Shown in pieces: positions 50,635-58,712 of a stretch of DNA of 64,000 nucleotides. The stretch is from NCBI RefSeq assembly GCF_020567525.1, contig NZ_JAJCVI010000002.1, positions 62,001-126,000 on the forward strand. The letters are read 5' to 3'. Source of the stretch: Halorubellus salinus (GTDB lineage: Archaea; Halobacteriota; Halobacteria; Halobacteriales; Natrialbaceae). Both the position numbers and the translations under genes were made by a program. Within the stretch, counting starts at the first letter, position 1; each line of letters opens with the position of its first letter. Below the pieces are notes generated by a model. It was not told the DNA's origin and did not search any database. It worked only from the letters and a program-made list of their open reading frames with translations.

Positions 50635-51525
50635 ATGGTAGATTCGATAGACACATCCAAGAACGTAGAGCTTACCGAGGACGACCTCGAGAACAAGAGC
50701 AAGGGCCAGCTCATCAAACTCGCCGGCCAGCTGCGAGACCGACGGAACGATCTCAACCAGATGGCGAGCGAGCGCGCGTCCTCCCGCGACGACCTGAACG
50801 CGAAGACGCGCGAGAAGGTCGACGAAGCCCAAGAGCACCGCGAGAAGCGCGACGAACTCAACGAGCTCGTCCAGGAGCACAAGGAGAAGCGCAACGACCT
50901 CAACGCGGACGCCAACGAGCTGTTCGACAAGGTCGAGCGGATGAAGTCCGACATGGACCTCGACGACGGCAAGGATCTCGAGAAGCTCGAGTCCGAGATC
51001 GAGGACCTTGAGTTCAAGCAGCAGACCGAAGTGCTCTCCAGCGAGGAAGAGAAGGAGCTCATCGAGAAGATCGAGTCCAAGCGCGAGGAGTACGCCGAGC
51101 GCCAGGAGAAGATGGGCGACAACGAGGACCTCGACGAGCTCGTCGAAGAAGCGGAGGAGGTTCGCTCCGAGGCCTCAAAGCACCACCAGAAGGTGACGGA
51201 GCTCGCCGACAACGCCCAAGAGCACCACAACCAGATGATCGAGGCCTACCGTGAAGCCGACGACATCCGCGACGAGGCCGACGAGATGCACGAGAAGTTC
51301 GTGCAGGCCCAGGAAGCCGCGGACCGTCACCACGAGGACTTCGTGCGCGTCCAGAAGCGCCTGCGCGAGCTGGACAAGCAGGAGGAGGAAGAGGAGCAGG
51401 CCGAGCGCGAGAAGAAGAAGGAAGAGGTTCAGGAGGAAGCCGAGGAGATCTACGAGCGCTTCAAGGACGGCGAGACGCTCGACACCGAGGACCTCATGAA
51501 GCTGCAGAAGGCCGGACGCCTCTAA
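50635..51525 (+). CDS. Long coiled-coil protein (archaeal COG1340-like)
   Basis: This 296-residue protein is almost entirely charged heptad-like helix (DELNELVQEHKEKRNDLNAD..., EEEEEQAEREKKKEEVQEEA) with a short C-terminal segment ending LDTEDLMKLQKAGRL. It has no catalytic motif and no membrane segment. Related archaeal proteins are annotated as coiled-coil or phosphoserine-phosphatase-operon proteins of unknown role. A structural or scaffolding function is inferred. Some codons near its start are less GC-rich than the neighbours. A T-run terminator candidate follows (51626-51631). Confidence 0.8.
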   Translation: MVDSIDTSKNVELTEDDLENKSKGQLIKLAGQLRDRRNDLNQMASERASSRDDLNAKTREKVDEAQEHREKRDELNELVQEHKEKRNDLNADANELFDKVERMKSDMDLDDGKDLEKLESEIEDLEFKQQTEVLSSEEEKELIEKIESKREEYAERQEKMGDNEDLDELVEEAEEVRSEASKHHQKVTELADNAQEHHNQMIEAYREADDIRDEADEMHEKFVQAQEAADRHHEDFVRVQKRLRELDKQEEEEEQAEREKKKEEVQEEAEEIYERFKDGETLDTEDLMKLQKAGRL

Positions 51526-51625
51526 GCGCGGTTCTCTATCCCGTTCTGTTTCAGTCGACGACGACGAGCGACCGCGTCGCCGACGTCGGTGCCCCGGTGG
51601 CAAGAGACGCGGGTGACGGCGGTCG

Positions 51626-51631
51626 TTTTTT
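51626..51631 (+). terminator. T-run terminator candidate before sppA
   Basis: A TTTTTT run lies 101 bp after the coiled-coil gene stop and 25 bp before the sppA ATG. It may end the upstream transcript, or act as the AT-rich part of the sppA promoter. Confidence 0.35.
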
Positions 51632-51655
51632 GCGTGGTCGTTCGTAGGGTAGGGT

Positions 51656-52645
51656 ATGGTAGACGCACGTGGACTCGCTCGGTTCGGTATCGTGTTGGTG
51701 GCGGCGGCCGTCGGCGTGGTGGCTGGCTGGTTCCTGTTCGTCGAATGGGGCCCGGAGCCGCTCCGGGTCGTGCTCTTGCTCGCGACCGCTGGCATCGTCG
51801 TCTACATCGGCGGGAACGTCGCGGGAAGCCTCCTCCCGTCGTACAACGTCGCGGAGGTCGAGGTGAAGGGCCCGATTACGCGCGACGGCGGCGGTGGTCG
51901 ACTCCCGTCCTCGCCGACGTCACCCGGCGCCGACGACATCGTCGACCAGATCGAGCGCGCTGACGCGGATTCGAACGTGGACGCACTCCTCGTGAAACTC
52001 AACACGCCCGGTGGCGCGGTCGTCCCGAGCGACGACATCCGGACCGCCGCACAGGCGTTCGACGGCCCCACGGTCGCGTACACGAACGACGTGTGCGCGA
52101 GCGGCGGGTACTGGATCGCGTCCGGCTGCGACGAACTCTGGGCGCGGGAATCCAGTATCGTCGGCAGCATCGGCGTCATCATGGCGCAACCGAACGCGAC
52201 CGCGCTCGCCGAGAAGGTCGGCGTCGACGTCGAGTACCTGACCGCCGGCGAATTCAAGGACGCCGGCCGCCCGTTCACCGAGTTCACCGACGACGCACGC
52301 GACTACTACCAGTCACTCATCGACGACCAGTACGACTCGTTCGTCGACCGCGTCGCCGACGGCCGCGACCTCGACCCCGATACCATCCGCGACACCGAAG
52401 CCCGCGTCTTCCTCGGCGCCGACGCCAACGAACGCGGGTTCGTCGACCACCTCGGCGACCGCAGCGACGTCGAAGAAGCACTCGAGAGCGAACTCCTCGA
52501 ACCCGTCACCGTCCGCGAGTTCACCCCACAACGCGGCCTCGGCGACCGCCTCCGCGGCGGCACCGCCACCGTCGCCTACGCCGCCGGCGCCGGCCTCGCC
52601 AGCGTCCTCAACGACGACGACACCATCGAACTCCAACTCCGCTAA
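51656..52645 (+). CDS. sppA: Signal peptide peptidase SppA (peptidase S49)
   Basis: This 329-residue membrane-anchored serine protease has two N-terminal hydrophobic helices (about 9-29 and 36-60) and an S49 domain from about residue 64. Catalytic S149 lies in DVCASGGYWIASG and the general base K201 in TAGEFKDAGRPF. The family degrades cleaved signal peptides at the membrane. The catalytic dyad is intact and the length is that of single-domain archaeal SppA. It is followed by hairpin repeats. Confidence 0.93.
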   Translation: MVDARGLARFGIVLVAAAVGVVAGWFLFVEWGPEPLRVVLLLATAGIVVYIGGNVAGSLLPSYNVAEVEVKGPITRDGGGGRLPSSPTSPGADDIVDQIERADADSNVDALLVKLNTPGGAVVPSDDIRTAAQAFDGPTVAYTNDVCASGGYWIASGCDELWARESSIVGSIGVIMAQPNATALAEKVGVDVEYLTAGEFKDAGRPFTEFTDDARDYYQSLIDDQYDSFVDRVADGRDLDPDTIRDTEARVFLGADANERGFVDHLGDRSDVEEALESELLEPVTVREFTPQRGLGDRLRGGTATVAYAAGAGLASVLNDDDTIELQLR

Positions 52646-52673
52646 CCCACAGCAACCGACGACACAACCCACC

Positions 52674-52835
52674 GAAACGGCGTCCTCGCGGACGCCGTAC
52701 GCTCGTTGTGTCGATTCGCTGGAAACGGCGTCCTGGCGGACGCCGTATGCTCCAAGAGTCAGTCCACTCTCTCCACGCACCGCAACACAGAAACGGCGTC
52801 CTGGCGGACGCCGTATGCTCCAAGAGTCAGTCCAC
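52674..52835 (+). repeat. Three hairpin repeats between sppA and the DUF373 gene
   Basis: Copy A (52674-52704) is degenerate. Copies B (52722-52767) and C (52790-52835) are identical over 46 bp. Each holds an 8-bp stem CGGCGTCC/GGACGCCG with a 4-base loop (TGGC; TCGC in copy A), then a conserved flank CCGTATGCTCCAAGAGTC in B and C. The array starts 28 bp after the sppA stop and ends 5 bp before the TATA-like box of the next gene. Confidence 0.85.
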
Positions 52836-52840
52836 GGCAG

Positions 52841-52848
52841 ATTTATAC
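52841..52848 (+). promoter_or_regulatory. TATA-like box of the DUF373 gene
   Basis: ATTTATAC lies 25-32 bp before the GTG start (52873), the spacing of a leaderless transcript. It directly follows hairpin repeat copy C. Confidence 0.55.
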
Positions 52849-52872
52849 GGCCACTCCTGTTCGATTACGGCA

Positions 52873-54045
52873 GTGGCTACGCTGGTCGTGTGCGTCGACC
52901 GCGCGGACGACATCGGCCGGAAGACCGGGCTGGAGACGCCGGTCGTCGGCTGGGAGGCCGTGCGGTCGCTCGTGACGGACGTCGGACTCGCGGACCCGGA
53001 GGATTCGAGCGTGAACTCGCTCCTGGAGACGCTCCGGGTGGCTCGCGACCTCCGCGACGACGACGAGGAGGCGGTCGTCGCGGTCGTGTCGGGAGCGAGC
53101 GACAGCGTCGTCGGCGCGGACCGCGCCGTCGCCCTCCAGCTCGACGACCTCATCGCCGAGTACGACCTGGACCGCGCGGTCGTCGTCATCGATAGCGCCG
53201 AGGACGAACGTCTCGTGCCCGTCGTCGAGAGCCGGTTGAACGTCGACAGCGTCGACCGCGTCGTCGTCCGCCAAGCACGCGACATCGAGTCGACGTACTA
53301 CCTCCTCAAGCAGTTCCTCGCCGACGAGGAACTCCGGCAGACCATCCTCGTCCCCGTCGGGCTCGCGTTCGTCGCGTTCCCCGCACTCGCGCTCATGTAC
53401 AGTCCCGCGATCGGTGCGGCAACCATCACCGCCGTCATCGGGATGTTCCTCCTCTACAAGGGCTTCAGTATCGACGACGTCCTCACCGACGCCGCCAGCC
53501 AGACGCGAGATGCCCTGTACTCGGGGAACGTCTCCGTCGTCACGTACGTCGTCGCCGTCGGCCTGACGTTCGTCGGCATCTTCGTCGGCGCGCTCGCCGC
53601 CTCCGAGTTACGGAACGTCGAAGGCGTCGTCGTCCCAGCGATGCGGTTCGCGTACGAAGCCGTCCCGTGGCTGACGACCGCCGGCGTCACCGCGAGCATC
53701 GGCCGCATCCTCGACGAAGCCCTCACCGACGACCGCACGCTCTCCTCGTCGAGCCTGAACATCCCGTTCGTGCTCACGTCCGTCGCGCTCGTCGTCCGCG
53801 GATTCAGCGGGTACTTCCTCGAACGCGCCGGTATCTTCGAGAACTTCGAGGTCGGCCCGCTGAAACTCGGCGCGCTCACCGTCGAATCGTTCACGCTCGG
53901 CACCGGCGAACGCCTCGCCGCGTTCGTCGTCGCCGCCGTCCTCCTCGCCATCGCCGGCGTCCAGGTCGCCGCGTTCCTCACCGAACCGACCATCGACGAC
54001 GACGGGATGGACGAGGACGGCGACGAACTCGAGACCGGCTCCTAG
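52873..54045 (+). CDS. DUF373 family membrane protein
   Basis: This 390-residue archaeal DUF373 protein starts VATLVVCVDRADDIGRKTGL. A soluble N-terminal domain (about 1-155) with short alpha/beta strands carries conserved VVVIDSAEDERLVPVVESRL. Seven or eight hydrophobic helices follow from about residue 155 (ILVPVGLAFVAFPALALMYS, VVAVGLTFVGIFVGALAASE). It is a membrane protein of unknown role, widespread in archaea. The GTG start at 52873 fits the family and the TATA-like box. The reading frame extends upstream through the sppA coding region, which rules that part out. Confidence 0.82.
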   Translation: MATLVVCVDRADDIGRKTGLETPVVGWEAVRSLVTDVGLADPEDSSVNSLLETLRVARDLRDDDEEAVVAVVSGASDSVVGADRAVALQLDDLIAEYDLDRAVVVIDSAEDERLVPVVESRLNVDSVDRVVVRQARDIESTYYLLKQFLADEELRQTILVPVGLAFVAFPALALMYSPAIGAATITAVIGMFLLYKGFSIDDVLTDAASQTRDALYSGNVSVVTYVVAVGLTFVGIFVGALAASELRNVEGVVVPAMRFAYEAVPWLTTAGVTASIGRILDEALTDDRTLSSSSLNIPFVLTSVALVVRGFSGYFLERAGIFENFEVGPLKLGALTVESFTLGTGERLAAFVVAAVLLAIAGVQVAAFLTEPTIDDDGMDEDGDELETGS

Positions 54046-54121
54046 CCCGCCGCGAGCGAAGCGAGCGACGGCGGTCCGCGGAACCGCGGGAGGTTTGTGC
54101 ACGGCCACCCACCGTCTCAGT

Positions 54122-54844
54122 ATGACAGCCGACGGCTCGTGGGTGAGCTTGTTCTCGGGCGGGAAGGACTCCTCGTGGGCGCTCTACCAGGCGCTCGAAC
54201 GCGACCTCGACGTCGCACGCCTCGTGACCGTCCACCCCGAGAACGACTCCTACATGTACCACGTTCCGGCAACGCACCTCACCGGGCTCGCCGCGGAGAG
54301 CATCGGTATCGAACTCGTGGACGTCCACCCCGCGGACTTCGAAGCCGAGACCGCGACCGACTCCGGCGCACAGGGCGACGCGGAACTCGAACCGCTCGAA
54401 GCAGCGCTCGAAGCACTCGACGCATCCCTCCCCGGCGGTATCGCGGGCGTCACCGCGGGCGCCGTCGAGAGCGAGTACCAGACGAGCCGCATCGAAGCGA
54501 TGTGCGAACGCCTCGACTGCGAGCTCTTCGCACCCCTCTGGCAGGAGGACCCCCGCGAGCTCGCTGACGCCATGCTCGACGCCGGCTTCGAGATACGCAT
54601 CCTCCAGGTCGCCGCCGACGGCCTCGACGAATCCTGGCTCGGCCGCACCCTCGACCACGACGCACTCGACGACCTCGAAGCACTCCACGACGAGTACGGC
54701 GTCCACATCCTCGGCGAAGGCGGCGAGTTCGAGACGTTCGTCGTCGACGGCCCACACATGAACAACCGCATCGACCTCGAATACGACACCGTCTGGGAAG
54801 GCACACGCGGCCACATCGAGATAACGAACGCCGAACTAGAGTGA
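54122..54844 (+). CDS. dph6: Diphthine-ammonia ligase Dph6
   Basis: This 240-residue ATP-pyrophosphatase family protein (COG2102, Dph6 type) carries out the last amidation of diphthamide on elongation factor 2. The PP-loop SLFSGGKDSSWALYQAL is at the N-terminus, NDSYMYHVPATHLTGL follows, and the C-terminus keeps GEGGEFETFVVDGP. The fold and motifs are complete and the length is that of single-domain archaeal Dph6. The ATG at 54122 places the PP-loop near residue 12. It ends within a hairpin-repeat cluster. Confidence 0.92.
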   Translation: MTADGSWVSLFSGGKDSSWALYQALERDLDVARLVTVHPENDSYMYHVPATHLTGLAAESIGIELVDVHPADFEAETATDSGAQGDAELEPLEAALEALDASLPGGIAGVTAGAVESEYQTSRIEAMCERLDCELFAPLWQEDPRELADAMLDAGFEIRILQVAADGLDESWLGRTLDHDALDDLEALHDEYGVHILGEGGEFETFVVDGPHMNNRIDLEYDTVWEGTRGHIEITNAELE

Positions 54845-54857
54845 ATCAGACAGCAGC

Positions 54858-54945
54858 AATCGCGGCCTGACGGCCGCCGTATGCTGGTGGAATCAGACAA
54901 CGAAACGGCGGCCTGGCGGCCGCCGTATGCTCGTGGAGTCGGTTA
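54858..54945 (+). repeat. Two tandem hairpin repeats between convergent genes
   Basis: Copies D (54858-54901, degenerate) and E (54902-54945) belong to the same family as the repeats at 52674-52835. E has an 8-bp stem CGGCGGCC/GGCCGCCG with the loop TGGC and the flank GCCGTATGCTCGTGGAGTC. The stem differs from B and C by a paired T-A to G-C change that keeps pairing. They fill the gap between the convergent dph6 (stop 54844) and nucleotidyltransferase (stop 54943-54945) genes, and the tail of E overlaps the latter stop. Confidence 0.85.
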
Positions 54946-55911
54946 CTCTCCGTTCGAAATCTGGGTGTGTGCACCGATGAGTGCGCCGGCGAGGTCGAGG
55001 TCGTCGAGGCGCGTGTGCTCGTCGATGATGGAGTTCCGGAGGTCGCACGCGGTGATGGTGGCGTCCGAGAAGACGATGGAGTGATCGAGGTGGCTGTCGG
55101 TGACGGTCGCGTCCCCCATGACGTGGACGTTCTCGCCGAGCGTCGTGTTCTTCAGCGTCGCCGTCTCCGAGATGTGGTTGTCGCCGTTCAGGTGCCAGGC
55201 GACCGCTTCGAGGTACGATTCGGGCGTGCCGATGTCGAACCACGCGCCGTCGAACGTGAACGCGTACGTGTCCTCGCGAGCCTGCAGCCACTGCACGAAC
55301 CAGCCGGGTTCGTCGGGGTTGTTGTCCCCGGACAGGTACGTCTCCAGGAGACCGACGGTCTCCGCGGTGAACGCGTAGCACGCGATGGAGACGAGCGTGC
55401 TGTTCGGGTCCTCGGGTTTCTCCTGGAAGTCGACGACGCGGTCGCCGTCGAGTTCGACGAGTCCGTAGGACTTCGCGCGTTCCTTCGACCCGACGTCGTA
55501 CGCGGCGAGCGACGGTGCGTCCTTCGCCTCGAAGAAGTCGATGAACTCGGAGATGTCGAAACTGATGAGATTGTCGCCGGCGACGACGACGAGGTCGTCG
55601 TCGACGCCTTCACGTTCGACGAGCTGGGCGAGCGCGCCGATGACGCCGAACTTCTCGTCCTCCCCGGTCGTATCTTCGACGGAGAGCTTCGGTTTCTCGA
55701 AGTCGGTCTCGGCGAGATAGGTCTCGAAGTCGCCCGCGAACCGCTCGTTCGTGGAGACGTAGACGTCCGTGATGCGGTCGTCCTCCTCGAGTTCCGCGAA
55801 GATCTGGTCGATGACGGTCGAGTCACCGACCGGGAGGAACATCTTCGGTCGGTGCTTCGTGATCGGCCACATGCGCGTGGCGTAGCCGCCAGCGAGCACG
55901 ACTGCTTGCAT
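54943..55911 (-). CDS. Sugar nucleotidyltransferase (glucose-1-phosphate thymidylyl/uridylyl type)
   Basis: This 322-residue protein starts MQAVVLAGGYATRMWPITKH. The signature LAGGYATRMWPITKHRPKMF is complete with the nucleotide-binding Arg and Lys, followed by VVAGDNLISFD (metal-binding Asp) and PGWFVQWLQ. A left-handed beta-helix-like tail has hexapeptide repeats (LKNTTLGENVHVMGDATVTD, HSIVFSDATITACDLRNSII). It makes NDP-sugars for cell-surface or glycan synthesis. The exact sugar is not fixed. It converges on dph6. Confidence 0.87.
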   Translation of the reverse strand: MQAVVLAGGYATRMWPITKHRPKMFLPVGDSTVIDQIFAELEEDDRITDVYVSTNERFAGDFETYLAETDFEKPKLSVEDTTGEDEKFGVIGALAQLVEREGVDDDLVVVAGDNLISFDISEFIDFFEAKDAPSLAAYDVGSKERAKSYGLVELDGDRVVDFQEKPEDPNSTLVSIACYAFTAETVGLLETYLSGDNNPDEPGWFVQWLQAREDTYAFTFDGAWFDIGTPESYLEAVAWHLNGDNHISETATLKNTTLGENVHVMGDATVTDSHLDHSIVFSDATITACDLRNSIIDEHTRLDDLDLAGALIGAHTQISNGE

Positions 55912-56126
55912 ACCCCCGAGTTCTCCGTCCCCTTTCAAGACCTTTGTCCTTCGGTGGAACGCGTTCCGGTGATACACCTGATGAACGGCGCTTTCAGGCG
56001 GGCCAGACGCGGAGCGCGTCGGTCGTGGTCGCGTCGGCGCTGGTGGCGCCCTCGTGGCGTCGGAGCCTACCGGAGCGTCGCTCGGGCGCAACAAGACGTT
56101 TATCGCTCGACCGCGAACTCGCTGGT

Positions 56127-56432
56127 ATGCGCGAGGCCGAGGCGACCACGCGGCAGCGCATGACCGACCGACTCCGCGACGACCCTGCCACGCCGAGTGC
56201 GCTGGCGACGGAGTTCGAAGTGACAGCCGGCGCCGCCCTCCGGCACGTCGAGCACATCTCGCAGACAGTAGCCGGGAGTGACGACGACGAGCAGTTACTC
56301 GTCGCTCCACCCGAGTGCGTCGAGTGCGGGTTCAGTGACTTCGACGACCTGCTCAACCGACCGTCTCGCTGCCCGGAATGCAAGCACGAGGGCATCGAGG
56401 AGCCAGCGTTCGTCATCGATTCGAGCACCTGA
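56127..56432 (+). CDS. HTH-zinc-ribbon transcriptional regulator (COG3357-like)
   Basis: This 101-residue protein starts MREAEATTRQRMTDRLRDDP. An N-terminal winged helix-like part (about 10-50) is followed by a zinc ribbon (PECVECGFSDFDDLLN...RPSRCPECKHEGIEE) with two CxxC pairs. This matches the family of archaeal predicted regulators with HTH fused to a zinc ribbon. A TATA-like GTTTATCG (56097-56104) lies about 26 bp before the ATG. It is divergent from the nucleotidyltransferase gene. Confidence 0.85.
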   Translation: MREAEATTRQRMTDRLRDDPATPSALATEFEVTAGAALRHVEHISQTVAGSDDDEQLLVAPPECVECGFSDFDDLLNRPSRCPECKHEGIEEPAFVIDSST

Positions 56433-56513
56433 CACGGGTCGGGCTTGCGCGTCCCTGGGGCGAGTGGCGTCGACCGTAAGCCCGATACCGGCGCACTCCC
56501 CTACCTCCGGGCG

Positions 56514-56930
56514 ATGACAGAGGGGACGCGGGTGGCGAGCGTCGAGGAGGTTCCCGTCGCGTCCACGCACCTGTTCAGGGTGCGTGACGCGGACGGCGAG
56601 GTCGACGAGGCGATGCTCACGAAGCTGAGCGACGGCGTCGTCGCGTACCTGAACCGCTGCATGCACTTCCGGCACATCCGTATCGACAAGGGCGACGGCG
56701 CGCCGATGCGGGACGGCGAACTCGTCTGTCAGAACCACGCCGCGATGTTCGAAGCGGACTCGGGCGTCTGCACGTACGGCCCCTGCGAGGGCGCGGTCCT
56801 CGACGAGATCGGTATCGCGGAACGCGACGGCGACGTCTACCTCGTCGACGACGCCTACGAGTACGTCGGCGACGGCCCCGTCGACGCGACGGGCGACGCG
56901 AGCACGTCGGAGTCGAACGTCGAATGGTGA
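56514..56930 (+). CDS. Rieske 2Fe-2S protein
   Basis: This 138-residue stand-alone Rieske protein has cluster ligands in NRCMHFRHIRI (C-x-H) and VCQNHAAMFEADSGV (C-x-x-H), followed by the GPCEGAVLDEIGIAERDGD segment. It lacks a membrane anchor, so it is probably a soluble electron carrier or an oxygenase-type ferredoxin component. The partner is unknown. The ATG at 56514 gives the shortest plausible start. A non-conserved Arg/Ser-rich stretch lies before it. Confidence 0.88.
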   Translation: MTEGTRVASVEEVPVASTHLFRVRDADGEVDEAMLTKLSDGVVAYLNRCMHFRHIRIDKGDGAPMRDGELVCQNHAAMFEADSGVCTYGPCEGAVLDEIGIAERDGDVYLVDDAYEYVGDGPVDATGDASTSESNVEW

Positions 56931-56952
56931 GCGCCCGCAGTACGCTGAGACC

Positions 56953-57396
56953 CTAGCCTCGGGGACGCCCTCTCGGTCGTGCGTTGACGACGTAGAGCGT
57001 CTCGCGAACGCCGGGAAGTTGCTCGGGCGTCGCGGGAACGACGACCGGGTCCGCGCCGAGCGTCGTGAACGCCGCGTCAGCGCCTGCTGCACGGGCGACG
57101 TCGACGAGCGGGCGCTGCAGTTCCGGCGGACAGTTCAGCGCGTACACGACGTCCGCGTCGGCGTACACTCCCGGGTCGGGGTCGGTGACGTCGTCGCGGA
57201 CGAACGCGACGTCCTCGGGGAACGACGCGTCCGCGACGCGCTGCGGTTCCGCGACGTCCGTCGCCGTCACCGTCGCCCCGCGTTCGGCGAGCGCGGCCGC
57301 GACCGCCGGTCGCTCGCCGACCCCGACCTCCACGACCACGTCGTACGATTCGAGGCGGTCCGCGAGCGCCTCGACGACTGCCTCTCGTGTTCCCAC
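56953..57396 (-). CDS. UPF0146 family protein (methyltransferase-like)
   Basis: This 147-residue protein starts at GTG 57396 (VGTREAVVEALADRLESYDV). It shows the UPF0146 pattern VVVEVGVGERPAVAAALAER, GATVTATDVAEP and DVVYALNCPPELQRPLVDVA. This is a small Rossmann-like domain resembling the SAM-binding half of methyltransferases, with unproven activity. A TATA-like GTTAGATA (57420-57427) lies about 27 bp upstream. It is divergent from the archaemetzincin gene; the two promoters overlap within 39 bp. Confidence 0.8.
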   Translation of the reverse strand: MGTREAVVEALADRLESYDVVVEVGVGERPAVAAALAERGATVTATDVAEPQRVADASFPEDVAFVRDDVTDPDPGVYADADVVYALNCPPELQRPLVDVARAAGADAAFTTLGADPVVVPATPEQLPGVRETLYVVNARPRGRPRG

Positions 57397-57435
57397 GCCG
57401 GGATGTTTATACGTAGAGGTATCTAACGGTAGCGC

Positions 57436-57957
57436 ATGCTCGTCGACATCGTCCCTGTCGGGGAGGTGCCGGCGCACGTCAAGCGCGCCGCCTCCGAGGG
57501 ACTCAGGTCGGTCTATGGCTGCGATGTGAGCGTCCACGAACCCCAGCCATCACCGAAGGAAGCCTACGACACGCAGCGCAAACAGTACGCCGCCGAGGAG
57601 TTCATCCAGCTCGCCGAACGCGAAGGCTCGGGCGACAAGAACATCGCGATCACCGCCGAGGACCTCTTCTATCGCCGGCGGAACTACGTGTTCGGGCTCG
57701 CGTACCTCGACGGGAGCGGGAGCGTCGTCTCCACGTACCGCTTGCAGACGTCGAGCGACGGCGGCATCGCGGAGACCGACGACGGCGACGTCTTCCAGCA
57801 CCGCATCCGGAAGGAGATCGTGCACGAGATCGGGCACACGATGGGGCTCGAGCACTGCGACAACAAACGCTGCGTCATGAACTTCTCGCCGACCGTTCGC
57901 GAGGTCGACGTGAAGGAGGAGACGCTCTGCGGGACGTGCCAGCGACAAGTCCTCTGA
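57436..57957 (+). CDS. amzA: Archaemetzincin (zinc metallopeptidase)
   Basis: This 173-residue metalloprotease has the metzincin zinc motif VHEIGHTMGLEHC (H130, E131, H134, H140) followed by NKRCVMNFSPT (Met-turn) and the additional structural Cys pair CGTC near the C-terminus, as defined for archaemetzincins. The N-terminal half LVDIVPVGEVPAHVKRAA is typical. Peptidase activity is known for the eukaryotic relatives and predicted here. A TATA-like GTTTATAC lies about 27 bp upstream. The next gene follows after one base. Confidence 0.95.
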   Translation: MLVDIVPVGEVPAHVKRAASEGLRSVYGCDVSVHEPQPSPKEAYDTQRKQYAAEEFIQLAEREGSGDKNIAITAEDLFYRRRNYVFGLAYLDGSGSVVSTYRLQTSSDGGIAETDDGDVFQHRIRKEIVHEIGHTMGLEHCDNKRCVMNFSPTVREVDVKEETLCGTCQRQVL

Positions 57958-57958
57958 G

Positions 57959-58639
57959 ATGGCGTTGCCCGCTGGCTGGCATCGAGAGTACGAGGGGCGA
58001 CACGGTGCGGAGTACTTCTACGACCGACGGAACCTCACGGTGAGCGTGCTCCCGCGGTACGAGCGCGCGTACGGGCGAGCGAGCCAGAAGGAGCCCGTGG
58101 CGTACGTGGTGCGCGTGCATCGCATCCTCGACCCGGAGCCGTCGGTACCGATGACGCTCGGTGAACGGGAGACGTTCGCGGCCGCGAAGGAACTCGCGCG
58201 GCGGTACATGCGCCGAGTCGACACGCGGAGTCTGCGTGCGGCGAACGAGGACGCGTTCGCGGCGTTCACGGACGTCGCGAGCTACGACGACGACGTGCTC
58301 GTCGACCTCTGTCGGTCGCTCGCCCGGTCACCGATCGATGCGGTCGTGCACGTCGACGACGGACGGGTCACGGTCGCGCACGCGTCGAACGAGTCGCCGG
58401 CAGCGGTCCGCGATCGCCTCACGGCGCGCACCCGCCAGTTCAGCGAGTTCACCGACCCCGGCGATAGCGCGTGGTACCTCGCTCGTGCGACGACGGACCT
58501 GGTGTGGGTACCGCGTGGTGGCGCGGACGGCACGCTCGTCGAGTTCGCGGACGCACACGACGACGTCGGGGCGTTCCTCGACGAGGTCGGGTCGTTCGTT
58601 CGTCGACGCGACGTCGAGGACGACGCTCAACAGGCGTGA
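57959..58639 (+). CDS. Unknown haloarchaeal protein coupled to archaemetzincin
   Basis: This 226-residue protein starts one base after the archaemetzincin stop, so it is probably cotranslated. It begins MALPAGWHREYEGRHGAEYF and reads YDRRNLTVSVLPRYERAYGR, then a mixed alpha/beta sequence (VHVDDGRVTVAHASNESPAA, YLARATTDLVWVPRGGADGT). No catalytic motif, membrane segment or Cys/His cluster is recognised. The acidic composition is normal for the genome. Function is unknown. The tight spacing suggests a shared role with amzA. Confidence 0.65.
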   Translation: MALPAGWHREYEGRHGAEYFYDRRNLTVSVLPRYERAYGRASQKEPVAYVVRVHRILDPEPSVPMTLGERETFAAAKELARRYMRRVDTRSLRAANEDAFAAFTDVASYDDDVLVDLCRSLARSPIDAVVHVDDGRVTVAHASNESPAAVRDRLTARTRQFSEFTDPGDSAWYLARATTDLVWVPRGGADGTLVEFADAHDDVGAFLDEVGSFVRRRDVEDDAQQA

Positions 58640-58711
58640 CGCGAGCGAGGAGTCAAGTCGAGCAGCGTGACGCGAGCGATGCGTTCGATTCGAGAAGAGT
58701 GACGCGAGCGA
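58636..58711. repeat. Three spaced copies of a 13-bp motif between convergent genes
   Basis: GTGACGCGAGCGA occurs exactly at 58636-58648, 58667-58679 and 58699-58711, spaced 31 and 32 bp. The first contains the stop codon of the unknown gene, and the third ends one base before the ABCE1 stop region (58713). It thus fills the whole 73-bp convergent spacer. It resembles short repeats seen at 641-765. Confidence 0.75.
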
Positions 58712-58712
58712 G

